Shown here piece by piece: positions 1 to 11,700 of a stretch of DNA of 64,000 nucleotides (positions are counted from its first letter, which is position 1; every line of letters starts with the position of its first letter). A model generated the notes under the pieces. It was not told where the DNA came from and ran no database searches. It saw nothing but the letters and a program-made list of their open reading frames with translations. The DNA comes from Pterois miles. Lineage: Eukaryota; Chordata; Actinopteri; Perciformes; Scorpaenidae. The translations under genes and the position numbers were made by a program. The stretch lies in assembly GCA_947000775.1 (NCBI GenBank), contig CAMQGK010000567.1, forward strand, positions 21,234,001 through 21,298,000, read 5' to 3'.

Positions 1-645
1 TTATTTTCTTGATTGATCGATTCATTTTTTGGTTTATAAAATGTTGTTCAGTGTTTCCCAAAGCCCAAGATGACGTCCTCAAATGTGTCATTTTGTCCAC
101 AACTCAAAGATATTCAGTTTACTGTCACAGAGGAGTAAAGAAAGCAGAAAATTTTCACATTTAACAAGCTGGAATCAGACAATTTAGACTTTTTTTTTTA
201 CTCAAGCCAATTAATCAATTATCAAAATAGTTGATGATTAATTTAATAGGTGACAACAAATCACTTAATCATTGCAGCTCTACAGCAAATGACTGATATA
301 AAAATGTAGATGGAGAAATTTGATTTGCTGGCAATTTATTTTTCTTGATTAATAGATTAGTGGTTTGAGCTATAAAATGGTGAAAAATGTGGATCAGTGT
401 TTCCTAAAGCCCAAGCAATGTCTTGTTTTGTCCACAATTCAGAGATATTCAGTACCAGAAAATAATCACATTTAAGAAGCTATAATCTGAAAAAGGTAAC
501 TGTTTTTTTACTCAAACCAATTAATCAATTGTCTAAATAGTTGGTGATTAATTTAATAGGTGACAACAAATCACTTAATCATTGCAGCTCTACAGCAAAT
601 GACTGAATGTTGATGGAGAAATTTAATATGCTGGCAATTTATGGC
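1..645. repeat. Two tandem copies of a hAT-like MITE (family A)
   Basis: Two degraded copies of one AT-rich element lie head to tail. Both contain the family core (attcagt-gtttcc, ttgtccacaa, agatattcagt) and both end with attgcagctctac followed by the same flank (agcaaatgactg, then a gatggagaaattt-ctggcaattta block). The shared flank shows that the element and its neighbouring DNA were duplicated together; the right ends are 310 bp apart. The left copy is cut by the window edge. The family resembles non-autonomous hAT elements common in teleosts; that assignment is from memory of the family, not from a search. Confidence 0.7.
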
Positions 646-845
646 TTTTCTTACCATTACGGTAAATAAAGGAAAATGATTTAACAAACTAAAGAAGAGG
701 AGAAAAGGTTAATACGTCAAAAGTAATACTTTAGATGCAATAAACATGATGAAATAATATTATAATTATTTTTATAATTATAATCATAATTATTATTATT
801 ATCATTATTATTATCTTATTATGAAATTACACGGAATAACATGTC

Positions 846-1129
846 TAGGGCTACAACTAGCAATTATTTTCAATGTTGATAAATATGTTTTATTTTCTTG
901 ATTAATCCATTAGTGGTTTGGTATATAAATGGTGAAAAATGTGATTCAGTGTTTCCCAAAGCCCAAGAAATGTCGTTTTGTCCACAACTCAAAGATATTC
1001 AGTTTACTGTAAAGAAACCAGAAATTATTCACATTTAAGAAGCTAGAATCAGACCAATTAATCTACTATCAAAGTAGCTGAGACGTAATTTAACAGATGA
1101 CAACTAGTCGATTAATGGTTGCAGCTCTA
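846..1129. repeat. hAT-like MITE, family A, full-length copy
   Basis: The element begins TAGGGCTACAAC and ends GTTGCAGCTCTA, an imperfect terminal inverted repeat. The interior holds the same core as the copies at 1-645, 34313 and 44295. Flanking 8-mers (aacatgtc and atcttgtg) match at only 5 of 8 positions, so a target-site duplication is possible but eroded. Confidence 0.7.
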
Positions 1130-1440
1130 ATCTTGTGTGATTGCTGCTGTTGCGTGTGATCACCTGCCCCACTGAGCTCAGATGCGTTTCCATCAGGCGG
1201 TGAAAGGGTTAAGTCTGACTCTGCATGCACCGAGCCTCCCTCCCTCTTCTCTCCCTCTCCATCCATTTTTACTGTGTATGTGTTTTTTAGAGGGGGGGGG
1301 GCTCTGCCATCTCCAAGCCCTGGATTGTGATATGCACGCACAACTTAGTTAGATAAGCAAACAGCACCTTTAGCGCTCCACTTTCTGATTCATTTTGAGC
1401 ACAGTCGGCTTTAAATAGGCTCTATATTTTTTAAAACTAG
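1130..1440. other. Gap before the putative first epsin exon
   Basis: Unique-looking sequence with a C/T-rich stretch near 1230-1260 and a short G run near 1293. An AT-rich segment with TATA-like character (around 1410-1435) precedes the putative non-coding epsin exon and may be its core promoter. No coding exon was recognised. Confidence 0.3.
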
Positions 1441-1449
1441 TTCCTTTCT

Positions 1450-1549
1450 CTGTCGGACAGCTCCGGGATATGTCGAGAGGCGGAGGCGTCTCTTCCTCCA
1501 GCCGAAGCCTCCCCAAGTTGGGACCCCACTGACGCGCTATGACATGAAG
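1450..1549 (+). other. Putative 5' non-coding exon of the epsin gene
   Basis: A GC-richer patch ends in a strong splice-donor match at 1550 (gacatgaag followed by gtaaga). It lies upstream of the coding epsin exon, whose own acceptor (tttctgtccag) is at about 5893. Epsin genes typically have a non-coding first exon, so this is the best candidate for exon 1. The transcription start is not visible and the left boundary is a guess. Confidence 0.4.
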
Positions 1550-2568
1550 GTAAGAGGGGAAAGTGGGAGCAGAGGGGAGGCTGGGCTCGTTTACCTCGCT
1601 TTCTTCTTTTATTCTGTCGGGGTTTCAACTTTTAAACTCGGAAGCTAAAGCTGAGTCACGGTGACATACTTCACCTTCCCGATCATCCCGTTTGACGCAA
1701 CGTGCATGATAATAATGGCTCCACACTGGCGTCCTGGTTTGGGACTAAAAGGACGCAAGTTGAGACCGTTTTTTACGCGTTTTCATCCAGCGGGTTTTAG
1801 TGTGTTTTCCACACATCTGGAGGGCATAATAAAACATACCTGGGCGAGCGTGTAGGCCTGATCTGGGAACAGACTGCTTCCTATGAGCAGCCTATAAAGG
1901 CTGTTAAATCATGCACTTACTTGACACTTGAGTGGATTTGACTTAATAATTTTGAAGTAGAAAACAGACACTTGGAGAAGTCAGTCCAGTGTGTCTCCAT
2001 GTCAAGGTCACAAGCTATACTGTGTGAGAAATGTTCATTTTCTTAGGAATATACGGTGTGTGGGAATATTATGTGCGTAATGGTGAGGAGGGGTGCTGCC
2101 TCCTTCACCTCTCCATCAGTCTGATTTATGTGATAGCCAATTGTGTCATAAGATGAATTTATCTTCATTCTAGGTGTGAGTACAACAGTAACAGAGGCAT
2201 CCAGATTGGATTAAATATCTGGTGTTAACTGCCACTCTGTCTCACCTGTTACAGCCGCGTTAAAACCTCCCACCTTTCATTCACAGGAAGTTACAGGAAG
2301 GACACATTTCAACCCGCCTATCTGGTTATTCCTCACAGCCAAGTGACCCCAGCAGGGATCAGGAGATAATGGGACCGAATGGCCCACATTAGTCATCACT
2401 TGAGATTTAACCTGCGGTCAGCTGAGCCCCGAGCATTTTGTCTCTTACTACCACTTCATGATCTATTTCCAGCAATGGAAGCTCTCTCCTAGTATGACTA
2501 CTATACAGGCCGACTTAGTGCCGCCACCTTTTATTCATAGTTTGCCCACAACCTAAAGAGGTTTTTAA

Positions 2569-3071
2569 TAGGGGTGTAAATCGCAACTTTCACCACAATA
2601 CGGTATATTGATTCTTTGGCTAATGATATATTTGCTGATATCACAAAGTCTGGCATGATACAACTTATGATTTGATTCAATTCAGGGACCTGCGATTGAT
2701 ATGAGATGATATGCCCATTTAGCACAATCAGTTACACTAATATAAACTCACAAAAAGCAGCTGAAATATAATTTGACATTTTAATCACTGAGCTCTAGAC
2801 GCAGTGAACACAGTGAAATTGGTGACAAATTGGAGACATGCCATGGGAATTTCCCATTACGAAGGAGATTACGAATATAAAACTAAAAGTAACAAATAAC
2901 AAAAAAAAAAACAGACAATAAAAATGAGTTTGAATGAAAATAAATAGGTAAAATAAAGGTTTATATTAAAGATGACAATACGTATTGATGTTTTCACTTT
3001 GCATTGATGATACTGGATTGTTGATCATTGAATCAATATATGATCCAGATGGATGTGTCATTACACCCCTA
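2569..3071. repeat. hAT-type MITE with perfect 8-bp target duplication
   Basis: The element starts TAGGGGTGTAA and ends TTACACCCCTA, perfect 11-bp terminal inverted repeats, and is flanked on both sides by the same 8-mer GTTTTTAA (2561-2568 and 3072-3079). An 8-bp duplication is the signature of hAT transposition. There is no transposase reading frame in its roughly 500 bp, so it is non-autonomous. Confidence 0.85.
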
Positions 3072-3103
3072 GTTTTTAAAGAGTTAAAACTGTCATGTTT
3101 TTA

Positions 3104-3320
3104 GTAGGACTGTCCTCGACTAAAGAAATTCTTTTTCGACTAATACTCATATGATTTTGTGGACTAATTGATTACTTCATTGAAGCAACAGATCCGTTTC
3201 TCCTCAAAGAATCACACAAAAGCACCACTTTACATCGTGTGTTCACCAGAGATAGGAAATAAGTCATTCAGCATCAAAAATTAAAAAAAAACAAACAACT
3301 AATCGACAGAAGGAGCTCAG
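3104..3320. repeat. MITE fragment (gactgtcctcgacta type)
   Basis: An AT-rich segment starting aggactgtcctcgacta, with repeated cgacta/gactaatt motifs and an aatcgacag end, resembles a common teleost non-autonomous DNA element. Boundaries are approximate and no clear target duplication was seen. Confidence 0.45.
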
Positions 3321-3489
3321 AACGACGTGATTATTTGGTTATTGTAGGATCCACATTAGTTATAACCGCAGCAATGACTATTCTTCCTGGAGGGGCCACA
3401 CAAAAAGACAACAAGACAGTACATTCAAATAGTGGATTCATGACAATCCAAAATATCAACAAAATAAACAGAAATAAAACAAATAAATT

Positions 3490-3744
3490 AGGGCTGTCCG
3501 TAATACCATTTTTTTGGATTTTAAGATATTAGAAATATTCAAAGGCATTCGAAGCTATTCGAGTCAACTCTAAAATAAATAAATGAATAAAAACTAGACA
3601 AAGTAAATAGATCTTTCAAAATAAATGTCTCAACAGTACATGCTTCAGTCAAGTAATGGATATCATAGAATAGGTATATATAAATATATGTCCCTGCCCA
3701 ATACTACCAGTGTACAGGTATTCGACTAAGAGGAAGCAGCCCTT
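3490..3744. repeat. MITE with AGGGCTG / CAGCCCT ends
   Basis: The segment opens agggctgtccg and closes with gcagccct in inverted orientation, with ttcgaag/ttcgag/ttcgac motifs inside. It looks like another small non-autonomous DNA transposon. Boundaries come only from these ends. Confidence 0.5.
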
Positions 3745-4584
3745 CATTTTAGTTTACTTTCTTTATCACAGTATCAACATGGCTTTACTTTACACACATT
3801 ATAAATCAGTTTTGTCATATTCAATATTTCACTGAGTCTCGCTAGATATCAACCGTTTTAAAGCTCCCATCTCATGACAACTTTTCAAAATATCTTTGAA
3901 AAGCTTCCTCATGACACAGCACTTGACTCTTAAGTGAAAGAGATTGATCCTTCATGTTCATGCATTTCAATCCTTAGTTAAATAGATAAGACAGATCTGG
4001 GGTGGAAAGTTACTGGTTCAAGTGACTCAGTGCGTCAGGAAAAGCAGTCCAATGTCCAGGACAAAGTGATAAGATACTGTGCTGCACATTCAAATGATCT
4101 TGATTATTAATGGGAAATAAAAAACAGGAAACTATTACTAATTCTGGTGTAGTGGCGCCCAACCAGTTTATCTTGAAGCTCCAGTACTTGTATCTAAGAA
4201 AAGCTGAGACCTAAAAAAGCCTTTAAAAGAAAAATACAAACCTTTGAACCAAAATCCTCAATTTTAATATGATGATTCAGTTGTTTTTAATGAAATCAAC
4301 TTTCTTTCATGAATATAACTCATCAGCTTCGTCAACATAAATATAGCAATGACATCTTGACAGAGTTGCGAAGTGAATGCCGATACACAATATGATCTTT
4401 TTTGTGACAGTTTAATTAATTAAGTATATTAGTATGAAACCCAAAACCCATATTTTTGTTATTGTGGTTAAATAAATGCAAATTATGGTGTTGTTGGATT
4501 GCTGCTTGGCCGCAGTGAAAAAGTTATTTTTGAAAGGCTAAACACCAGCAAATTGGATTGAAGCATCTTTTAGAAACATAAGAA

Positions 4585-4980
4585 GAAGAATCTGGCGATA
4601 CGATACGTATCATGACATGGGGGGAACAATTCAATATATCGCGATGTATTGCGATACAGTAGGCAAGACGATTTATTGCAATTTGTAAATCTAATTTTAT
4701 AAAAACTGCCATAAGGTAAAGAACACACCATCATATGCATATAATCTAAGTGAAAAAGTACTTTTTTATGCTTTTCATTTATCACAATCCCTGTAGCATC
4801 CAACATCATAGCTCCACTTAAAGAGGGCACATCTCTTTGGAAATTAAATAAAGTAATGAATGAGTTAATCTTCGTATGTAAATGTTAAAAATACATACAG
4901 GGTTTTTGAGAATCCATATCACAAACAAAATATCACGATACTCGATATTTTAGATATTTTCTCTCAATCCTATTTATAGA
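4585..4980. repeat. Degraded MITE rich in cgata/tatcg motifs
   Basis: The left part has cgatacgatacgtatc and atatatcgcgatg; the right part has tatcacgatactcgatatttt. This inverted organisation is typical of the teleost elements whose ends read as runs of cgata/tatcg. No gene is seen from 3745 to 5890 apart from this element and a C homopolymer. Confidence 0.45.
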
Positions 4981-5439
4981 TGCAGACTTTTGTATAAATT
5001 ATGTAAGGGATGATGTACAGCGAGCCGTCATTGAGCGATGCTGCATCACAACGCCCTGAAGGGGTTTCTTTCTATGACCCGCTTGCTGAACATTATCCCG
5101 CTTATTACACTGCTACTTACTTAAGAAAACAACAATTTCACACAAAACGGTCCCAGATCAGAACTGCGGCCATAGGAACGGTCTGCTTTACATTGCAAAG
5201 GTCTAAAGAAATAACCATAGAACGCTGTGATTGACCAATCAAAACTGAGTATTCAGCAAAGTGTGTTAACATGATTTTAGTTATACATGTGCAAAGCTAA
5301 TTTTGACAATGTCGTGGCGGACCCGTACCCCCAGTTTGGGAACCACTACTACTACTACTGTATGTGTAGGAGTTACAGTTTTATGACGCCCTACTGCTGG
5401 TGCGGTGATGTAATCAGGTCAGATAAACGGGAGCTGGAT

Positions 5440-5461
5440 CCCCCCCCCCCCCCCCCCCCCC
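5440..5461. repeat. Poly-C tract (22 C)
   Basis: Uninterrupted run of 22 cytosines in the putative first epsin intron. Such tracts are unstable, so its length is likely to vary between individuals and assemblies. Confidence 0.9.
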
Positions 5462-6049
5462 TTTTTCACTCCAAGGTGAAACACATTTCCACACCGGCAG
5501 GTTGGGTTGACGTCCCATAGTCTAAACTAATATTTGCTTTTCAGGGAAAGGAAAAACTATTTTGGCGAAATTGATTTTTCGGAAAGTCGTCCAGCTGGTC
5601 ACTGCTTACTCAGGAGAAATGTACTCACTGTATGCACTCACACAAAATCTCTTCAAGTTGTTTGAGGGGAAACTGAGCCCAGTAGGTGTTGAGTTTCGCC
5701 TGGAGTTGTTTTTCCTTCCAAACACAATTACTTAGTGAAAAATGTGTGAGAGTTCAGTTGCAGTCACCAGTGCTGTTAGTAACAGCATGCAAAAGGAGAT
5801 ACTGAAGATACTGACGGTTGTGTGTGTCATCTGTGAAAAAGTTTTCTCCATGAATATTTTAAAGTTGTGTTAATATTTATCTTTTCTGTCCAGCAGTAAC
5901 ACGCTTGTAGATATCACTGAAGTTCCCAATAGGAGGTTGACTTTACGGCATTTTGATCTCTAACAAGCCACGTCGCCTGAGGCAACACGGTGGGCTGGCC
6001 TGCTGTTACTGACTTTATCTCTTGCCCCCTGTGAAACACCGCCGCCATC

Positions 6050-8665
6050 ATGCAGACCTCATCGCTGCGCCGGCAGATGAAAAACATGGTCAACAACTAC
6101 ACAGAGGCCGAGATCAAGGTCCGAGAGGCTACCTCCAACGACCCCTGGGGTCCCCCCAGCTCGCTCATGTCTGAAATCGCCGACCTGTCCTTCAACGTCG
6201 TGGCGTTCACCGAGGTCATGGGTATGATCTGGAAGCGGCTCAACGACCATGGTAAAAACTGGCGCCATGTCTATAAGGCGCTGACCCTGCTGGACTACCT
6301 GATCAAAACCGGGTCAGAGCGTGTGACCCAGGAGTGCCGTGAGAACATTTACACCATCCAGACGCTGAGAGACTTCCAGTACATAGATCGAGATGGACGC
6401 GACCAGGGCGTCAACGTGCGGGAGAAGGCTAAACATCTGGTGACGCTGCTGAAGGACGAGGAGAAGCTGAAGAAGGAGAGGAGCCAGGCGCTGAAGACCA
6501 AGACCCGCATGGCTGGGGCCAGCAGCGGCTTAGGCTCTGGGTCGCTGCCTCCTCCGTACCCGGGGCGCCGCACCAGCCAGCCCAGCTCGGCGGGGGTCTA
6601 CGGGGATGAACTAGGCAGGTGCAGAGGCTCGCCATCCTCCTTTCACTGTGAGTAGCAGGGACATCTATCATCTTCTCTGCATATTTTCTCTGGCATGTTA
6701 CCTGTCTTTTGTCAGGGATGCACACATGGCAGGTCACATGTTTCTCAGATTTTTTCAAATCATGGCATCAGTCATAAATCTTTAATCTTTGCGCACATTA
6801 TGAGATCTGTCTATCAATCAGTTCTCACCTGTGATTGAGGTGGATTTTAATACCAGCAGCACGTTATAACATTTAAGCCTTGATGAGTGTTAATGAACTG
6901 TTTGTTCTTTTTTGTCCTATGGTGCTTTGGCTTTGCTCTCCACTGATGGTTGGACATCAACATTCCTGTCATTCTCCTGTTGACAGTCATGTCAGCTAAA
7001 CTGGATTTACAAAAGAGAGGAGGCCCTGTTTGTGCTTGTCTCACCCTGATGTGAAACCACAACTGGATACCATGTTGTTTCCTTTACCGAACAATCTGTT
7101 ATACTACTGGTTGGGTGACCAGATGATATTCAACCTACATGATCCTTCTGTGAGAGTGAAGGACATCTGATGTCATTGACATTGGACTTATCAACTACTG
7201 TCAACAGCTCAAACTTGAAAACATTTTGTGGAGTAGCTGTGCGTAGTAAATGTGGTATGACTGGTGTGTACCATATACTTTGTGTGGTCTGTGTGGTGTA
7301 TGGTGTTTATTAGAAGGTGTTAGTCAGCAGCAGAGCTGTGGCTTCATGATGTCTGAGTCTGGTTTCGTGCTGTAAACAGAGACATGCCCCCAGATGGTAT
7401 CTGTTTTATTTCCAATAATCCCTCAAATGTCCTTTTCCTCCAATAATACATTTTCCACTTTATATAAGTTCCTTGCATACTTTTCTTTGTCAGAACGTAT
7501 GCCAGTGGAAACATGTGGCCAACAGTTACCACGTCCACGCACGGATGTATTAAGAGAACTGGATACAGCGTTGGAGGCGGGGCCTCATTCATTCCTATGA
7601 ACGTTGCTCATTGCCGCATGAAACCAAAATGGCTCAACTTCCGAGTGGAAAAGTACCTGCATCTTCTGGTGCTCTGCAGCATGACAATAATTATTTTTTA
7701 AAAATGCTATTTATACATATATTTCACCTTTAAGAAATATTGCATCTCCTGCGACTTGGTTATATTGTGATTTCGATAAAATTTTGATTAAATGTGTAGC
7801 CCTAATATGCAGGAAAACAGATATATGCTAAGTTTAAATCCAGATTACCCGACAGAGGCGGCTTTCAGGCTGGAAAATCATAACAGTTTCACACTCTGAC
7901 AATCATAGCGAGTAATTAGATTGACTTGGTCTTTATCCAGAAAGGAATGTTCCAGTGAGACCCCCTATGTATGATGTACATACAAGCTTTTTTTTGCAAT
8001 TTCCTTGCTCTGGCCTGGCTGGGTGGATCTCTTGGAGATGTGGATGGTTGGATGGTGTTGGACAGAATGCTGATGGATGGCGTGGGTGGGGGTCAGGAGG
8101 TTGCCAGCAGCTAATTGCCAGCTCACATTCCAGCTCAGACGCGTGATATTGAGGGGCAGCACACTGGAAATGATTGGTCCCCCCCCCCCCCACATTCCCT
8201 CCAAACCTGGACCTGAGTCCTGGAACCCACCCAGAGGATTTAGGGGTAATAAGGTGGGCCCCACTCCAACCCGTTCATTCCTCTGCCCCTTCACCACTCT
8301 AACTCTCCACACAGGCGCACCATTGTTCTCAGTGCAGGCCGTGGCAAGCGATGCCAGCGCTAAGCAGGCAGGGCCCTAAACAACGAGCAGTGGAGGAAAA
8401 AAAAATTGACATGCAAAAACAGTGCCAGCTCTTTTCTGGCTATAAAAATCAGCCTAAAGTGTTTCTCTCTTTGTTTTCCATCTGTTAATGTTTCTTTCTA
8501 CGCCTAACACCCAATCCCATCTGCTCTTCCTCTCTCCCAATAGCCTCCTCTTCCTCCCCTCGACTTGCTCCAGACCTGGAGCAAGCTCGGCCCACCACCA
8601 GTGGAGAGGAGGAGCTGCAGCTGCAGCTGGTCCTGGCTATGAGCCGAGAGGAAAGTGAACAGGTA

Positions 8666-8709
<44 letters not shown>

Positions 8710-11700
8710 CTCTCATCCCTACAGCACAGCATCTGACAGAAAGAGGCCTGTTAGCCGCCCTGCTGCTGTTGACATGTCATGGTGTAATGCTACAGTAAAA
8801 ACATTAAACATACATGCTCGGATGCTATCTGTCATGGTGGGTGATGCACTCCTTCTATGCCACCCTTTCCCAGAAAGTGATATCATCAACTCTGTCTATG
8901 ATGTGGTCAATAATGGCTCTTTGTCGAAAACGGTGTGCTGAAGACTGAGGAGGCAGCGAATGAGTGAGTGAGAAGCCAGACAGGATGTGTGCATTGATCC
9001 ACTCCTAAGCATCCACAGCGAGTCCTCGTCTCCACGACAAGGGCAGCTGCTGCCCTCTGTGATTCTGCAAGGCTGCTATGTTAATATCTTATAGTGCACA
9101 GCTGATACTCCTCCATTCTAAATCACCTTAAATCATTAGATTTCTCTAAGAATCACTCAAGCAAAATCAATCTTCCCTTTGATCAGTCTTCCTCCTAATC
9201 CTTCCTACTTGACCGTAGCGGCCACCTACAGTGGATATCGATGAACAGACGCAGCTCCAGATCGCTATGTCACTCAGCACGGAGGAGACCAAGAAGGTAC
9301 AAGTATGCTGGGACGCAGGAATGACTCTTCCTTTGCATTCTCTGCCCTCTATAGCACATCTCCTGTTGACATCTGGGCCCTTCTGAGAAACAGCTGCATG
9401 TATTTCTCACTCTCCCTCACTTCTGAACAGCAAAAGGACATGTAACTTTCTCCAGCGACTAATCCAACGAGGCTTCATCCTTCTGTTCCACTAACCATTT
9501 GATCTCTCCTCTCAGTGTGTGAGATACTCGTGTCAAACACTCTCCTGGTGTGGTATCAGGGAAAGGGTTTGACCCCTTTTCTCTGCTGGGAGGCCTTTAG
9601 AATTGCATGCAATGCACTGTGAGTTTGTCCTAGCGTTATTCACATTTTTGTTGACCAAAGTACTGACTGCAGCTCCCTTCCCCGTTCACAGCCGGTCAAC
9701 CCTGCACCTGCTGCACTGGATATGGATGAGGACACCCAGCTCCAGTTGGCCCTAAGCATGAGCAAGGAGCAGCATCAGCAGGTAGGGTTGCTGGGGGTCC
9801 GTGGGGGACCAGGAGCTGCTAGGGTTTAAATAATGAAGTGGTTTTTTTTTTTTATTTATTGTAGTAGGGCATCATCTTCCATGGTTTTAGTTTTCTTATT
9901 TTTTTTTTTAGTTTTATTATTTAAAATATGATTCTTTTGCTTTGCCTATTTTTTTTTTTTTACATTTTTATACCTAGAATATATATTAGAATTCACAATA
10001 AACAATTATTGCGATATCTATAGAAAATTGGAAGAAGAAAAAAGCAATAATGCTATCAGTCAAATTCATCTTTAACTTTGTTGTGTGATTTGTCTTTTTT
10101 GAATTATGCTAATGAACGGTACTAATTTCTATAGCGCATTAATGCAGTCAATCTTTTGGAGGTTGTAGCGGACTCAGTTTTAAAGCTAAATTAAGCTTTA
10201 AGCTAAAGTGAAGAAATTGGCATCATCTGAAACTAGAAAACCTAAGGAATGCAGTGGTACCAACCAGTTCATACTAGCTCATCGTGAAGGAGGTTAAACA
10301 ACGCTCCAAACTTACGCTAAATTTGGGCAAGGAAAAAATTATGTCCATTTTCAAAGGGGTCCCTTGACCTCTGACCTCAAGGTATGTGAATGTATGTGAA
10401 GGTTCTCTGGGTACCCACGAGTCTCCCCTTTACAGACATGCCCACTTTATGATAATCACATGCAGTTTGGGGCAAGTTATAGTCAAGTTGGCGCAGTGAT
10501 ACACTGACAGCTGTGGTTGCCTGTTGAGTTTGCCATGTCATGATTTGAGTATAATTTTTATGTTAAATACAGCACCTGTGAGGGTTTCTGGACAATATTT
10601 GTCATTGTTATGTGTTGTTTATTGATTTCCAATAGTAAATATACACATACTTTTGCATAAAGCAGCATATTTGCTCACTCCCATGTTGATAATGAGTATG
10701 AGTAATGTATGAGTAATGAGTGTTAAATACTTGACAAATCTCCCTTTAAGATACATTTTGAACAAATGTGACTAATTTGTGATAAATGCAATTAACTATG
10801 GATGATCAATCACACTTAAATACTTTAATTGACTGACATCCCCAGATATCACTGCGATATCCATATTGAATTGGAAGAAGAAAAAAACTAATAATGCTAT
10901 CATATTTTATTTTCTGGTTTGCACCCATTGCACTCTACACTATATCTGGGTCATGTGCTGCCTAGGAAAAATCACAAGCTGGCTTTTGTGTTTGTGAGCA
11001 GTTGCAGAGAGTCATAAATATAGTATGATGTAACAATATTGGGAACTTTGCCGGAAGCTGTCATACCCAACGGCGTCCATGTGTCTGTTACTTGTCGACA
11101 GGAACAACTCAGTCGCCAAGGGGAGGAGTCGATGCTCAAGAAAGCTCTGGAGGACAGCAAACGTGAGATGGAGGCTAAAGGCGGGGTATGAAATATTGGG
11201 GTATGGAATATCTCAATGGGGCGGTGCAACATGATCATACATTGTATTTTACTCTGTTTTTCTTGCACTTTGAGAACATGTATTTAAGACTATGTCCTTT
11301 GTATGGCTAAAGGATTCAGGAAAGGTTGGGTGAGGAGTCATGTTTGGTGGGATGAAAAGTGGGTTGATTACATGGGGATAAACGAGGCCGAGCAGTGTTG
11401 TGGTGTGGCTGGAGCATCTGAGAACCCGGGGGTCAAGAGTCAGGGTGGGGTTATGTCTCGATCATAGACTATATAAGAAGTGGACGTAGTCACTGTGATG
11501 TCACCCATTGGTTTGTGGACTGACATATTGAAGCCTCGAGTTTGGCATTTTGGCCGCCGCCATCTTGGTTTTTGGAACCAGAAGTGACACGAGAGGGTAG
11601 AGCTAAGTATAACTGCTGGAATAAGACATTTTTAGGCAACCAAAATGTTACGATTAACTTTCATGAACTGAAAACACACTGTGAAAGTTCTAAGACAAAC

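Noticed and set aside
1090..1341. 83-aa open frame on the minus strand
   Set aside because: It overlaps a MITE end and a C/T-rich stretch, is low in complexity and matches no known protein.
5010..5520. 74- and 77-aa open frames before the epsin gene
   Set aside because: They lack splice context and recognisable similarity, and the second runs through a 22-base C homopolymer.
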